DNA of 64,000 nucleotides from Pseudomonas fluorescens (GTDB lineage Bacteria; Pseudomonadota; Gammaproteobacteria; Pseudomonadales; Pseudomonadaceae): NCBI RefSeq assembly GCF_900215245.1, contig NZ_LT907842.1, positions 5,208,001 to 5,272,000 of the forward strand, read 5' to 3'. Shown piece by piece: positions 36,957 to 45,927 of this stretch (position 1 is its first letter; each line of letters starts with the position of its first letter). The notes under the pieces were generated by a model. It saw only the letters and a program-made list of their open reading frames with translations, ran no database searches and was not told where the DNA came from. The position numbers and the translations under genes were made by a program.

Positions 36957-37832
36957 TCAGGCTCTGGAGGCCTTTTTGGAGGACGTTTTCGCGGCTGGCT
37001 TTTTCGATGCGGCCTTTTTGGTCGCGGGCTTGGCGGCGCTGGCCTGGCCGGCAAGGCTGCGTTTGAGCAGCTCCGTCAGGTCGATGACATCGGCCGATTT
37101 ACGCGCCTCGCTGCCTTCCTGGCTTTCCACGTCTTCGATCTTGCCGGCCTTGGCCTTCCTCGCCACCAGCGCCATGATCTTTTCCTGGAAGCTGTCGCGG
37201 TACGCGTCGGGCTGCCAGTCGGCACTCATGTCTTCCACCAGGCGCTTGGCCATGTCCAGCTCGCCCTTGGTCAAACTGGGTTTGGTCACATCGCTGCCCA
37301 GTTCCAGTTCGTCAAGGCTGCGAACCTCGGCGGGCCAGCGCAGCATCACCAGCACCAGTGCCGAGTCCAGTGGCATCAGCGCCGCCAGGTGTTGCTTGGT
37401 GTGGAGGACCACATTGGCCAGCGCGACCTTGGCGGTTTTCTTCAGCGTTTCGCGCAGCAGGGCGTAAACCTTGCCGCCTCGTTTGTCCGGGGCCAGGAAG
37501 TAGGGGGTGTCGATGTTTTGCAGAGGGATCTGGTCGGCCGCGACAAAGGCGATGATTTCGATGGTTTGGGTCGATTTAGGGTGAGCCGAGCGGATTTCTT
37601 CTTCGCTGAGCACCACATAGCGGCCTTTCTCGTAGGCCACGCCCTTGACGATATTGTCCTTGCTGATTTCCTTGCCGGTGGCCTTGTTGATGCGCTTGTA
37701 GCCCACCGGGTCCATGCTGCGTTTGTCCAGCCAGTCAAAATCAACGCCCTCGGAGGACGTCGCCGAGACCAGTGAGACCGGGATATGGACCAAGCCGAAA
37801 CTGATCGCGCCTTTCCAGATTGCCCTTGGCAT
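36957..37832 (-). CDS. ku: NHEJ end-binding protein Ku
   Basis: A 291-residue bacterial Ku. RAIWKGAISFGLVHIPVSL at the start, YKRINKATGKEI and the core beta-barrel are typical. The last 45 residues are a Lys/Ala/Ser-rich basic tail of the kind that aids DNA binding and LigD recruitment. AAGGAA precedes the ATG. Operon with ligD. Confidence 0.96.
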   Translation of the reverse strand: MPRAIWKGAISFGLVHIPVSLVSATSSEGVDFDWLDKRSMDPVGYKRINKATGKEISKDNIVKGVAYEKGRYVVLSEEEIRSAHPKSTQTIEIIAFVAADQIPLQNIDTPYFLAPDKRGGKVYALLRETLKKTAKVALANVVLHTKQHLAALMPLDSALVLVMLRWPAEVRSLDELELGSDVTKPSLTKGELDMAKRLVEDMSADWQPDAYRDSFQEKIMALVARKAKAGKIEDVESQEGSEARKSADVIDLTELLKRSLAGQASAAKPATKKAASKKPAAKTSSKKASRA

Positions 37833-38015
37833 GCTCGCGTTCCTTGAGAAGAGTCGGTGTTCTGGTGACTGGCAGGCGTTGGCAAAAGTTTCGGCGGGCA
37901 GATGCGCGGACAGATTGTGTTACATCTGATGAGAAACTATTTAATGTCGAAAGCCGAACCCAAGGCGTAGCGTGTTATCGAAAGCAGGTACCACTCGCCG
38001 CCAAGAGGCTTTGTC

Positions 38016-38330
38016 ATGAACAGCTGTGTGCGTCATCTTGCAGTGCTCGCATTGGGGCTGGCGCTCGCGCCATTCGCCCAGGCGCAGAACCTGCCCGGCA
38101 GCAAGGACTCCAACAACAGCCCCATTCATCGGGCCAACCCCAACAGCATGCAGGGCACCCAGCCCAATGCGCCGGCCGTTCGCGGTATCCAGACCGGACC
38201 GACCAGCCCCGCACCCACCGTCGAAAATGGTGGCATCGGTAATCGCTACCCGAAACGCGATGCTGCTCCGAGCCGCCCCGCGACCGACACCAAAGCGCCC
38301 ACTTACGATGCCAACGGCAATCGCCGGTAA
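38016..38330 (+). CDS. Small exported Asn/Pro-rich protein
   Basis: A 104-residue protein with a Sec signal peptide ending near FAQAQ. The mature 80 residues are low-complexity, rich in Asn, Pro, Gly and Thr, and probably disordered. No known family. It lies 12 nt before the aldose dehydrogenase gene and could be co-transcribed. Confidence 0.7.
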   Translation: MNSCVRHLAVLALGLALAPFAQAQNLPGSKDSNNSPIHRANPNSMQGTQPNAPAVRGIQTGPTSPAPTVENGGIGNRYPKRDAAPSRPATDTKAPTYDANGNRR

Positions 38331-38342
38331 GGACTCTGTCTT

Positions 38343-39500
38343 ATGTTTCTACGCAAAACCCTTCTAGCCGCACTTTGCGCAACCACGCTGCTGCCCATCA
38401 CGGCCGTTTGGGCGGCTGATGCCCAGCAGTTCCCCAGCGAGCAAGGCAGCATCACGGCGACCCCCATCGCCAAAGGCCTGGACCACCCGTGGGCGGTGGC
38501 GTTTCTGCCGGACAAACAAGGCTTCCTGGTGACCGAGCGTCCTGGCCATCTGCGGTTTGTCAGCCCGGACGGCCAGCTTTCAGCACCATTGACCGGTGTG
38601 CCGCAGGTGTGGGCCAAAGGGCAGGGCGGGTTGCTCGATGTGGTGCTCTCGCCAGACTTCAAGCAGGACCGTATGGTCTACCTGTCGTACGCCGAAGGCG
38701 GTGGCGAGGGTGGCAAAGCCGGCACCGCTGTCGGGCGTGGGCGTCTGGCCGATGACTTGAGCGGTTTGAAAGACTTTAAAGTCATCCTGCGCCAGGAGCC
38801 CAAGCTCTCTACCGGAAACCACTTCGGCTCACGCCTGGCCTTTGATCGCGATGGCTACCTGTTCGTGACGCTCGGTGAAAACAACGACCGCCCGACGGCC
38901 CAGGACCTGGACAAGTTGCAAGGCAAAGTGGTGCGGATCTTCCCGGACGGCCGCGTGCCGGATGACAACCCGTTCGTTGGTCAGCAGGGCGTACGCCCGG
39001 AAATCTGGTCCTATGGGCAGCGCAACCCGCAAGGGCTGGCCATGAACCCGTGGAGCGGCACGATCTGGGAAAATGAACACGGGCCGCGTGGCGGCGATGA
39101 AATCAACATCATCGAGCGTGGCAAGAACTACGGTTGGCCATTGGCAACCCATGGCATCAACTATTCCCTCACGCCAATTCCAGAAGCCAAAGGCAAGACC
39201 GTGGAAGGCACCGTGGCGCCCCATCACGTCTGGGAAAAATCGCCGGGCATCAGTGGTATGGCGTTTTATGACGCCGATCGATTCAAGGCGTGGCAGCACA
39301 ACCTGTTTATCGGCGCGTTATCCAGCCAGGAGTTGATCCGCCTGCAGTTCGATGGTGACAAGGTGATCCATGAGGAGCGTCTGCTGGGTGGTTTGCACGC
39401 GCGGATTCGCGATGTGCGACAAGGGCCGGACGGCTACTTGTATGTGCTGACCGATGAGGACAAGGGTGTGTTGTATCGGGTCGGCCTGAATCAGGACTGA
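38343..39500 (+). CDS. PQQ-type soluble aldose dehydrogenase (YliI/Asd-like)
   Basis: A 385-residue six-bladed beta-propeller of the soluble glucose/sorbosone dehydrogenase family. A Sec signal peptide ends near AVWAAD. GLDHPWAVAFLPD, HFGSRLAFDRDGYLFVTLGE and NEHGPRGGDEINIIERGKNY are the PQQ and Ca-binding segments of the YliI (Asd) group. Periplasmic oxidation of aldoses with PQQ is expected. PQQ synthesis genes are not in the window. Confidence 0.9.
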   Translation: MFLRKTLLAALCATTLLPITAVWAADAQQFPSEQGSITATPIAKGLDHPWAVAFLPDKQGFLVTERPGHLRFVSPDGQLSAPLTGVPQVWAKGQGGLLDVVLSPDFKQDRMVYLSYAEGGGEGGKAGTAVGRGRLADDLSGLKDFKVILRQEPKLSTGNHFGSRLAFDRDGYLFVTLGENNDRPTAQDLDKLQGKVVRIFPDGRVPDDNPFVGQQGVRPEIWSYGQRNPQGLAMNPWSGTIWENEHGPRGGDEINIIERGKNYGWPLATHGINYSLTPIPEAKGKTVEGTVAPHHVWEKSPGISGMAFYDADRFKAWQHNLFIGALSSQELIRLQFDGDKVIHEERLLGGLHARIRDVRQGPDGYLYVLTDEDKGVLYRVGLNQD

Positions 39501-39510
39501 ACAGCTTCGG

Positions 39511-39542
39511 CCGGTGGGAGCAGGCAAACCGGCCCCCACCGG
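39511..39542. terminator. Hairpin between convergent genes
   Basis: CCGGTGGG and CCCACCGG pair around a loop with GGAGC. It sits between the dehydrogenase and the DUF1348 gene; no long T-run. Confidence 0.6.
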
Positions 39543-39556
39543 TTTAGCGCGGGGGT

Positions 39557-40036
39557 CTATAAACCCAGGTCAGACAAGCCTGGGTGATCATCCGGGCGCC
39601 GGCCCAACGGCCAGTGGAACTTGCGTTCGCTGTCCTTGATCGGCAGGTCGTTAATGCACGCAAAACGATTCGCCATCAAGCCGTTCTCGTCGAATTCCCA
39701 GTTCTCATTGCCATAGGATCGGAACCAGTTGCCGGAGTCGTCGTGCCATTCATAGGCATAACGCACGGCGATACGGTTGCCGGTAAACGCCCACAATTCC
39801 TTGATCAGCCGATAGTCCAGCTCCTTGGCCCATTTGCGGGTGAGGAAGCCTTTGGCTTCTTCGCGGTTGTGCGCAAACTCGGCGCGGTTTCGCCACTGCG
39901 TGTCCGGCGTATAAGCCAGGGACACGCGCTGCGGGTCGCGGGAATTCCAGCCGTCTTCGGCCAGGCGGACTTTCTCGATGGCTGACTCGCGGGTAAACGG
40001 CGGCAGCGGTGGGCGGACTTCAGTGTTGGATGACAT
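39557..40036 (-). CDS. DUF1348 protein, NTF2-like fold
   Basis: A 159-residue protein of the DUF1348 family ([55 protein letters not shown]). The fold is NTF2/SnoaL-like, but no reaction is known. The ATG at 40036 follows AGGAG. It lies 53 nt downstream of the TetR gene on the same strand and is probably its co-transcribed target. Confidence 0.88.
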   Translation of the reverse strand: MSSNTEVRPPLPPFTRESAIEKVRLAEDGWNSRDPQRVSLAYTPDTQWRNRAEFAHNREEAKGFLTRKWAKELDYRLIKELWAFTGNRIAVRYAYEWHDDSGNWFRSYGNENWEFDENGLMANRFACINDLPIKDSERKFHWPLGRRPDDHPGLSDLGL

Positions 40037-40089
40037 GGGCCAGCTCCTGAACACAATAAGGGTTATCGAAAGTTGCTACGCGTGTGCGT

Positions 40090-40653
40090 TCAAAGCGCCA
40101 ATAACGTTCGCGCCATGCATTGCGCATTATCAGCAGCCGTTGCATCACCCATCACCAAAGCAACGGTGATGGCGCCATCGATCAGGATCAGCAGTTGCGC
40201 GGCCTGCTGTTCGGGGGCGGCGGTGCCATGGGCTTGACACAGTTCAAGTGCGTACTCGAACAGTTTTTGTTTGTGCGCCTTGGCCAGCAGACGCACCGGG
40301 TCGTGCGGGTTGCCGGTTTCGCCACTGGTGTTGATAAAGGCGCAACCGCGAAAGTCCGCCGAGCCAAACCAGACCTTGAGGGCGCTGAACAGCGCCAGCA
40401 GGCGTTCGCCACTGCCTTCGCTGCGTTGCACTTCACCGCGCAGCCATTGCATCCAGCGCGCGTCGCGGCGTTGCAGCGCGGCCATCACCAATTCGTCTTT
40501 GTTGGCGAAGTAACGGTAAATACTTTTGCGCGAGACACCGGCCGTCTTCACCAGCAAGTCCATGCCGGTGGCGGCGATGCCGTGGCGATAGATCAGCTTT
40601 TCGGCGACGTCGAGGATAATGTCGCGGGTTTCATTCAAGGTAATATCATTCAT
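40090..40653 (-). CDS. TetR-family regulator
   Basis: A 187-residue TetR protein. The HTH is at residues 10-50 (GIAATGMDLLVKTAGVSRKS, then IYRYFANKDELV). The C-terminal domain has RGCAFINTSGETGNPHDPV, seen in TetR proteins that respond to electrophiles or aromatic compounds. The start at 40653 was chosen because the HTH begins immediately after it; the longer frame overlaps the pssA start. A perfect 14-bp palindrome lies 12 bp upstream. Confidence 0.88.
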   Translation of the reverse strand: MNDITLNETRDIILDVAEKLIYRHGIAATGMDLLVKTAGVSRKSIYRYFANKDELVMAALQRRDARWMQWLRGEVQRSEGSGERLLALFSALKVWFGSADFRGCAFINTSGETGNPHDPVRLLAKAHKQKLFEYALELCQAHGTAAPEQQAAQLLILIDGAITVALVMGDATAADNAQCMARTLLAL

Positions 40654-40665
40654 GCCGGCAACAGT

Positions 40666-40679
40666 AGAACGATCGTTCT
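40666..40679. promoter_or_regulatory. Palindrome AGAACGATCGTTCT, likely TetR autoregulatory operator
   Basis: Perfect 14-bp palindrome 12 bp upstream of the TetR start, in the spacer shared with divergent pssA. Position and symmetry suit a TetR dimer. Confidence 0.65.
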
Positions 40680-40777
40680 CCTTGGTCAATCGAATTTTTC
40701 CTCGCTGCGACAGCGAGACCTGAGCACCCCCATGGTGTAAGCTCGGGGCCTCTTCGGATTCGACCATTGCGAGCCTT

Positions 40778-42121
40778 ATGCCGTCGTTCTTCAAACGTTC
40801 CCTGTTGCCCAAGCTGCGCGGTTTCCCACTGACTCCCGATGCCATCGAGGTGCTGTCCGGCGCTGATGCGTTTCGCCGTTGCCTGCTGGAAAAAATCCCC
40901 CAGGCCACACGGCGTATCTACATCGTTGCGCTGTATTTGCAGCAGGACGAAGCAGGCCAGGAGATCTACGACGCGCTGCACGCCGCCAAGGCTGCGCGGC
41001 CCGAGTTGGACATTGTGGTGGTGGTGGATTCGTTGCGTGCCCAGCGCGGGCTGATTGGTGCCGGCAAGCAGCCGGGCAACAGCGCCTGGTACCAGGCCAT
41101 GACCCAAACCCACGCCAGCAACGTGCCGGTTTACGGCGTGCCGGTGCAAACCCGCGAACTGTTCGGCGTGTTGCACCTCAAGGGCTTTGTGATCGATGAC
41201 ACGGTGCTGTACAGCGGTGCCAGCCTGAACAACGTGTACTTGCACAAGTTCGACAAGTACCGTTTTGACCGCTATCACCTGATCCACAACCCGCCGTTGG
41301 CTGACTCGATGCAACACCTGGTGGAGCACGGGCTGGTCGCGTCGAAGGCCGTGCATCGCCTGGACTTGCCCAACCTGCCGACCACCCGCAGCCTGCGCAA
41401 CGACATCGGCGACTTGCGCAGCCGTTTGAAGCACGCCGCCTATGACACCACCACGGGGCTGTTGCCCAATGGCCATTTGTCGGTGAGCCCATTGCTCGGG
41501 GTCGGCAAGAACAACCCGTTGAACCGGGTGATCCTCGAGCTGATCGCCAGTGCCCAGCATCAACTGACCATTTGTACGCCGTACTTCAACCTGCCGCTGC
41601 CGGTGACCCGCGAAATCAACCGGGCCCTGGCGCGTGGGGTGAAGGTCGACATCATTGTCGGCGACAAAACCGCCAATGATTTCTACATACCGCCCAGCGA
41701 GCCGTTCAAGGTGATCTCGGCGCTGCCTTACCTGTATGAAATCAGCCTGCGCCGCTTCGCCAAACGCCATCAGCCGATGATCGACAGCGGCCAGTTGAAC
41801 CTGCACTTATGGCGCGACGGTGACAACACCTACCACCTCAAGGGGATGTGGGTTGACCAGCGTTACACGTTGCTTACGGGCAATAACCTCAACCCACGGG
41901 CATTCCGTCTCGATCTCGAAAATGCCTTGCTGATCGACGACCCGCAAGGCCAGTGGCTTGAGCCGCGGCGTACGGAGCTGGCGCAGATTTTTCAGCACAC
42001 CACCCGCATCGAGCGTTACCAACACTTGCAGACGCTACTGGAGTATCCACCTGCCGTGGGCAAGTTCCTGCGGCGGGTCAGCCGGGTGCGGATTGAGCGG
42101 TTGCTCTACCGTATCCTGTAA
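40778..42121 (+). CDS. pssA: Phosphatidylserine synthase PssA
   Basis: A 447-residue phospholipase D superfamily enzyme of the PssA type. Both HKD motifs are intact: HLKGFVID at about residues 132-139 and HLKGMWVD at about 354-361. It makes phosphatidylserine from CDP-diacylglycerol and serine, the precursor of phosphatidylethanolamine. Length and the end motif RIERLLYRIL agree with the enterobacterial protein. Divergent from the TetR gene. Confidence 0.93.
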   Translation: MPSFFKRSLLPKLRGFPLTPDAIEVLSGADAFRRCLLEKIPQATRRIYIVALYLQQDEAGQEIYDALHAAKAARPELDIVVVVDSLRAQRGLIGAGKQPGNSAWYQAMTQTHASNVPVYGVPVQTRELFGVLHLKGFVIDDTVLYSGASLNNVYLHKFDKYRFDRYHLIHNPPLADSMQHLVEHGLVASKAVHRLDLPNLPTTRSLRNDIGDLRSRLKHAAYDTTTGLLPNGHLSVSPLLGVGKNNPLNRVILELIASAQHQLTICTPYFNLPLPVTREINRALARGVKVDIIVGDKTANDFYIPPSEPFKVISALPYLYEISLRRFAKRHQPMIDSGQLNLHLWRDGDNTYHLKGMWVDQRYTLLTGNNLNPRAFRLDLENALLIDDPQGQWLEPRRTELAQIFQHTTRIERYQHLQTLLEYPPAVGKFLRRVSRVRIERLLYRIL

Positions 42122-42219
42122 AACGGCGTATTTCTTACGACAACTCTCTGACTTCCTTCGCAGTTTTGAGAGTGTGCTTGCTCCTGTAGCAGACGTGAAT
42201 TCGTACAGTTCCTCTCGAC

Positions 42220-42251
42220 AGTTCTTAGGGACAAGAACTCTTACCCTTCAA
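42220..42251 (+). promoter_or_regulatory. Shared leader element, copy A
   Basis: AGTTCTT (42220-42226) pairs with AAGAACT (42233-42239). GGACAAGAACTCT at 42229-42241 is identical to copy B, and CTTCAA follows at 42246. The block lies 42 nt before the start of the 1158-codon gene. Common promoter, operator or 5'-UTR structure; type unknown. Confidence 0.6.
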
Positions 42252-42270
42252 CGGTACAGAGGAACTAGAA

Positions 42271-45200
42271 ATGTCGAACATCTCGCCAGCCCCTCAGGCT
42301 CGTACGTTCACGCCAGCGGCGCTGCCGTTTTCACCCGCACCCGTCGCCAACCCTGCCATCGACACGGCTGTTCGCACCAAGCGCAGCCCCGCGCCTCAAA
42401 CACCCGATACACAGACCCCCGCGTGGACTCTTCAACCCTTAGTCGCCCCCACCGCTGAAGCCTCTTCCAGGGCCGACCGTGTGCTGCAGACCTCGCTGGG
42501 AGGCTCGGCCCTGCGCGGTGCAGCAGACAAGAAAGTGCAGGTTCCACGCGATGCAACGATTTTCCCGCTCTACGATGCCTACCGCAGCGCGCTGAATACG
42601 CCTGAAATTCAAGCCTGGTTACTGAGCAAAGGCTTTGCGTTGTCGACGCTGGTGGTCAAGCAAGGCTCGATCAGCGGCAGCATCACCCGCGATGGTGTCT
42701 CAAGCGTGCAAACATTTACCACCGACGATGCGTCCGGTTGGCGGCAAGTCAGTGCAAGGTTGCGTGCCGCTGTGCAGGGGCTTGATCCTGACGGGCAGGG
42801 CGTGCCGTACGTCAGCGATGACAGCGATAGTTTTTCGCGCAACATGCTCCTGCGCTGGTATGGCGTGCAGCCACCCACCGGTGAGGGTGATGTAAAACGG
42901 GTCCAACATGCGCTGTCGACAACCGACTGGTCGACACTGCCTCCCAGCCGAAAGGCAGAGCTTGAAGGCCGGGTGCAAACGGCCAGGAGCGCTATCGGCG
43001 CTTTGGATGAGCGTGCTCACCTGGCAAACGTCTTGACGCAACATCTCGCCGATAAGTCCGATGACGAAGCCGTGGCACTGGCCGGCCTGGAAGTGCAGGT
43101 CAGCAGTGCCTCGGCGTTGGCCCGCAACGCCAACGGCAAGGTCCTGCTCGACGATGCCCTGCGTTCTCACGGGCAGGTACTGCCCAAGACGGCGGGCGAG
43201 TTGCGCAATGCCATCCGTTGGCTCACTGCTGCATTGCCGCCGCCTCCCGCCCAGGGAAACTACTCCCATCTGCTCGCTACCACGTGGGCCCCCGGGCTTT
43301 TGTCGGCTGCCGACAAGCGTGTTCTGGCCGAGCTGAGCAACGATGACGAGGAGGAGGATGAAGGCGAGTCGAGCGGGCTCAACCTCCTGCGATTGTTCGG
43401 GGTTGACGGCATCCTGGAGCGCAATACCCCTGAAGCGTTGCGTACTCAAGCGGATCACTTTCTCGACCGAGTGTTTCGAGACCCTGTTGCATTGTTCTGG
43501 GGTGACCTGCTTGCCCGGGATCGAAGTTTTCTCGGGGCCTCTGGCACCTCGCAATTGTCCGACACTGAGCGCGCGCAGTGGGTAATCGCCGCCATCAAGC
43601 TGCAGTTTGATCCTGATGCCCCTGGGCGCGCGGGCACTGTCGCCGGCTATGACCTTTATCAGCCTGGCAACAGCGGGCGAAGCCTGGCCGAGGTGCGTGC
43701 GGATGTCGAAACCCACCTCAAACAAAACAAGCTGCTCGACCCCAAGGCCGCGCCACTCGTAGCCCATCTATTGCTGGCGAGTGCGGCGCCCGAGTTTCTG
43801 GTGCCAGGCACTCCCGCTACGCTGCGCATAGGCTCCACGCAATGGGCAGACTTGCGTCTGAGTGTCATGTTCGCCGAGCGCCTGGGCGGTGCGGGCTGCT
43901 CCCGCGCCATGCCTTATGAGGAGATCATGGCCCTCAGCCGGTTGGATGCGCGAACGCCGGAAGAAGCAGCGGTGCTGGATAATTATGGGGTCGACGTCGT
44001 GCTCGACTGGGCCCTGATGCGCGGGCTCTACGCCAGGCCGGCGGACGGCCGATACACGCCGCAGCATTATCAGCGAGCGATACAGGCCTTCGATGCCGAA
44101 CGTAAGCAGAAGGTAGAGGCCCTGACGTTATTCAACGCAGCGATGCCGACACGCGAAGACCTGGCGATCACAAATTTGCAAAAGGTGTTTGCGGACCTCA
44201 GTGTTAAGCAGTTGAAAGCGTTGAGGGTGTGCATCGCAGACCCGAATGAGCGCCGCAACCTAAAAACTTCAGAGCCGCGAACACGCTCTTTGGTGGAGAC
44301 CTACATGTCCGGCGACCTTAAGCGAGATCGCTGGATGCTATTGGCCCCCGGGGAGCAGCCGCCGCAACCTGCGAGGAAGAAATCACCGTATGCGGCTGAG
44401 CCGGTGCTGGGTGCCGCCGAGCAAGCCGCTGTGGATAAAAACGTCCAGGCGTTGAATGCCAAAATTGCGCTTTTGCCGAATGTGCAGGACCAGGTCCCCG
44501 GTGCGGTCGACACCTATCTGGCCAATTTGAAGCAAGCGCTGAGCGTCATGACACGGCGAATGATTGCGGACCTGCCATTGCCTGATCGCCAGGCGTTGGA
44601 ATATGGCGCTACCGAGTTGTTTACGCTGCGCGAGCAAACCGATCAAGTGCTGACGCTTGAAGAGATGCCCGGTCGGGTCGAAGAGCGACGAGGACGCAAA
44701 GGCACGTTGTTGCGCAACGAATACAACGGCGTGATTCGGTTTTTTGAAGTGTTCCCGGAAAAGCAACTGATCGTAAAACGTGATGACTTGACGGCACCGT
44801 TATCGCTGGGAGGCACCCTCCAGAAACACAAGATAACCTATGGGCCTTGGGCGCCATCGACCGTACAAACGCAGAACGGTCAGGAGCAGCCGTTTGATTT
44901 CGCCGCCTACACCTCCAGCGACAGGCCTCGGCCGGGTGTCACGTCCGCACGCATCATTATTGAGAAACTGGGCGACACGTTGCCCGCAGACGTATCCGCG
45001 ACGCCAAGTAATAGCGCTGGTTTGGTTCCCGACAGTTTTTCTTCAGAGCGAACGCAGGAAATCGTCCGGCGCATCATGCACGGGAACTTCGTGCATCACC
45101 GCGATACAGTGCTCAAGCTCGCCCAGGGCGAATTGCCGCTGGAGCAACAGCGCGAACTGTTGCGTCAAAAGGACCGCATTCTGTTGGGTATGATCCCCTT

Positions 45201-45747
45201 CGTAGGTGCAATCGTGGAACTGACGAAGGGCAATATCGTTGAGGGTACACGCGGGCTGATCCTCGATACGGTGGGTGCTTTTGTAGGCGGCGCCGGCTCA
45301 ACCTTGCGGCCATTGATCAAGTCCACAAAAGTCGTGGCGCCTTTCGGTGCCAAGGCTTTTCGTGTCCTGGAAAAGGGCGTTCTGGTCGTCAGTGGCTTTT
45401 TGAATCCGCTGGACGGCTCAGCGAGCTTGCTGAACGGCGCGGCAAGAGGCGTCTTCGCCGTGCCTAAGCTATTGAGCAAAGCGCTGCGGCCATCGGTGTT
45501 GACCACGTTAGGGTCCGTGGAAGAAAAGCTGCGCCTGTGCCTTGGCGTGCACAGCAGCCTGTTCAGTCGTTCACCGATGACTCAGGGTGGCAGTAGCCAG
45601 CCTGCCGCTCACGTTGGGCGCAATCATTCGGTGCCGGTGAACGCGGTGCAGGTCGATGGGCAGTGGTACGCAATCAACCCGAGCACCGGTTTGCCAAACG
45701 GTACGCCGTTGGACGGGTTTGAGCCATTGGGCACAGAGGCTGCGTAA
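42271..45747 (+). CDS. Large protein of unknown function, paralogue A
   Basis: A 1158-residue protein with no family I can name. The first 75 residues are Pro/Ala/Thr-rich and lack a signal peptide. Blocks shared with the next gene are: WLLSKGF with RDG and SGW (about 110-155), LLRWYGVQPP (about 193), AGTVAGYDLYQPGN (about 452), IGSTQWADLRL, RFFEVFPEKQLIVKR with YGPW and PFDFAAY (about 830-880), IIIEKLGD, a hydrophobic stretch MIPFVGAIVELTKGNIVEG (about 972-990) and the end motif VDGQWYAINPSTGLPNG. A disordered N-terminus, large helical middle and membrane-active C-terminal segment resemble Pseudomonas toxin or type III effector layouts. This is analogy, not homology. AGAGGAA precedes the ATG. 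Confidence 0.85.
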   Translation: MSNISPAPQARTFTPAALPFSPAPVANPAIDTAVRTKRSPAPQTPDTQTPAWTLQPLVAPTAEASSRADRVLQTSLGGSALRGAADKKVQVPRDATIFPLYDAYRSALNTPEIQAWLLSKGFALSTLVVKQGSISGSITRDGVSSVQTFTTDDASGWRQVSARLRAAVQGLDPDGQGVPYVSDDSDSFSRNMLLRWYGVQPPTGEGDVKRVQHALSTTDWSTLPPSRKAELEGRVQTARSAIGALDERAHLANVLTQHLADKSDDEAVALAGLEVQVSSASALARNANGKVLLDDALRSHGQVLPKTAGELRNAIRWLTAALPPPPAQGNYSHLLATTWAPGLLSAADKRVLAELSNDDEEEDEGESSGLNLLRLFGVDGILERNTPEALRTQADHFLDRVFRDPVALFWGDLLARDRSFLGASGTSQLSDTERAQWVIAAIKLQFDPDAPGRAGTVAGYDLYQPGNSGRSLAEVRADVETHLKQNKLLDPKAAPLVAHLLLASAAPEFLVPGTPATLRIGSTQWADLRLSVMFAERLGGAGCSRAMPYEEIMALSRLDARTPEEAAVLDNYGVDVVLDWALMRGLYARPADGRYTPQHYQRAIQAFDAERKQKVEALTLFNAAMPTREDLAITNLQKVFADLSVKQLKALRVCIADPNERRNLKTSEPRTRSLVETYMSGDLKRDRWMLLAPGEQPPQPARKKSPYAAEPVLGAAEQAAVDKNVQALNAKIALLPNVQDQVPGAVDTYLANLKQALSVMTRRMIADLPLPDRQALEYGATELFTLREQTDQVLTLEEMPGRVEERRGRKGTLLRNEYNGVIRFFEVFPEKQLIVKRDDLTAPLSLGGTLQKHKITYGPWAPSTVQTQNGQEQPFDFAAYTSSDRPRPGVTSARIIIEKLGDTLPADVSATPSNSAGLVPDSFSSERTQEIVRRIMHGNFVHHRDTVLKLAQGELPLEQQRELLRQKDRILLGMIPFVGAIVELTKGNIVEGTRGLILDTVGAFVGGAGSTLRPLIKSTKVVAPFGAKAFRVLEKGVLVVSGFLNPLDGSASLLNGAARGVFAVPKLLSKALRPSVLTTLGSVEEKLRLCLGVHSSLFSRSPMTQGGSSQPAAHVGRNHSVPVNAVQVDGQWYAINPSTGLPNGTPLDGFEPLGTEAA

Positions 45748-45751
45748 GCAC

Positions 45752-45784
45752 AACGCCCCGGGCCTTCTTGAGGTGCGGGGCGTT
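45752..45784. terminator. Hairpin after paralogue A
   Basis: AACGCCCCG and CGGGGCGTT form a perfect 9-bp stem 5 nt after the stop. No T-run follows, so termination may be partial. The next paralogue lies 180 bp downstream of the first with its own leader. Confidence 0.6.
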
Positions 45785-45876
45785 ACCTGGCCGTTTCAGG
45801 CTAGATGTTTCCCTTTGTATATCGAGAAATATCCTATGCGCTATGCATATGTTTCTTAATACTTTTGTAGTCGATT

Positions 45877-45908
45877 GTTTTTACGGACAAGAACTCTCAT
45901 CACTTCAA
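45877..45908 (+). promoter_or_regulatory. Shared leader element, copy B
   Basis: GGACAAGAACTCT at 45885-45897 and CTTCAA at 45903 match copy A, 43 nt before the start codon. GTTTTT (45877-45882) can pair with AAGAAC through a G-U wobble, so the hairpin of copy A is preserved despite base changes. Confidence 0.55.
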
Positions 45909-45927
45909 TCTGTAGAGAGACCGTGTA

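Noticed and set aside
42122..42270. HrpL-type promoter before paralogue A
   Set aside because: No GGAACC-N15/16-CCAC arrangement was found on the coding strand, so type III co-regulation is unsupported.
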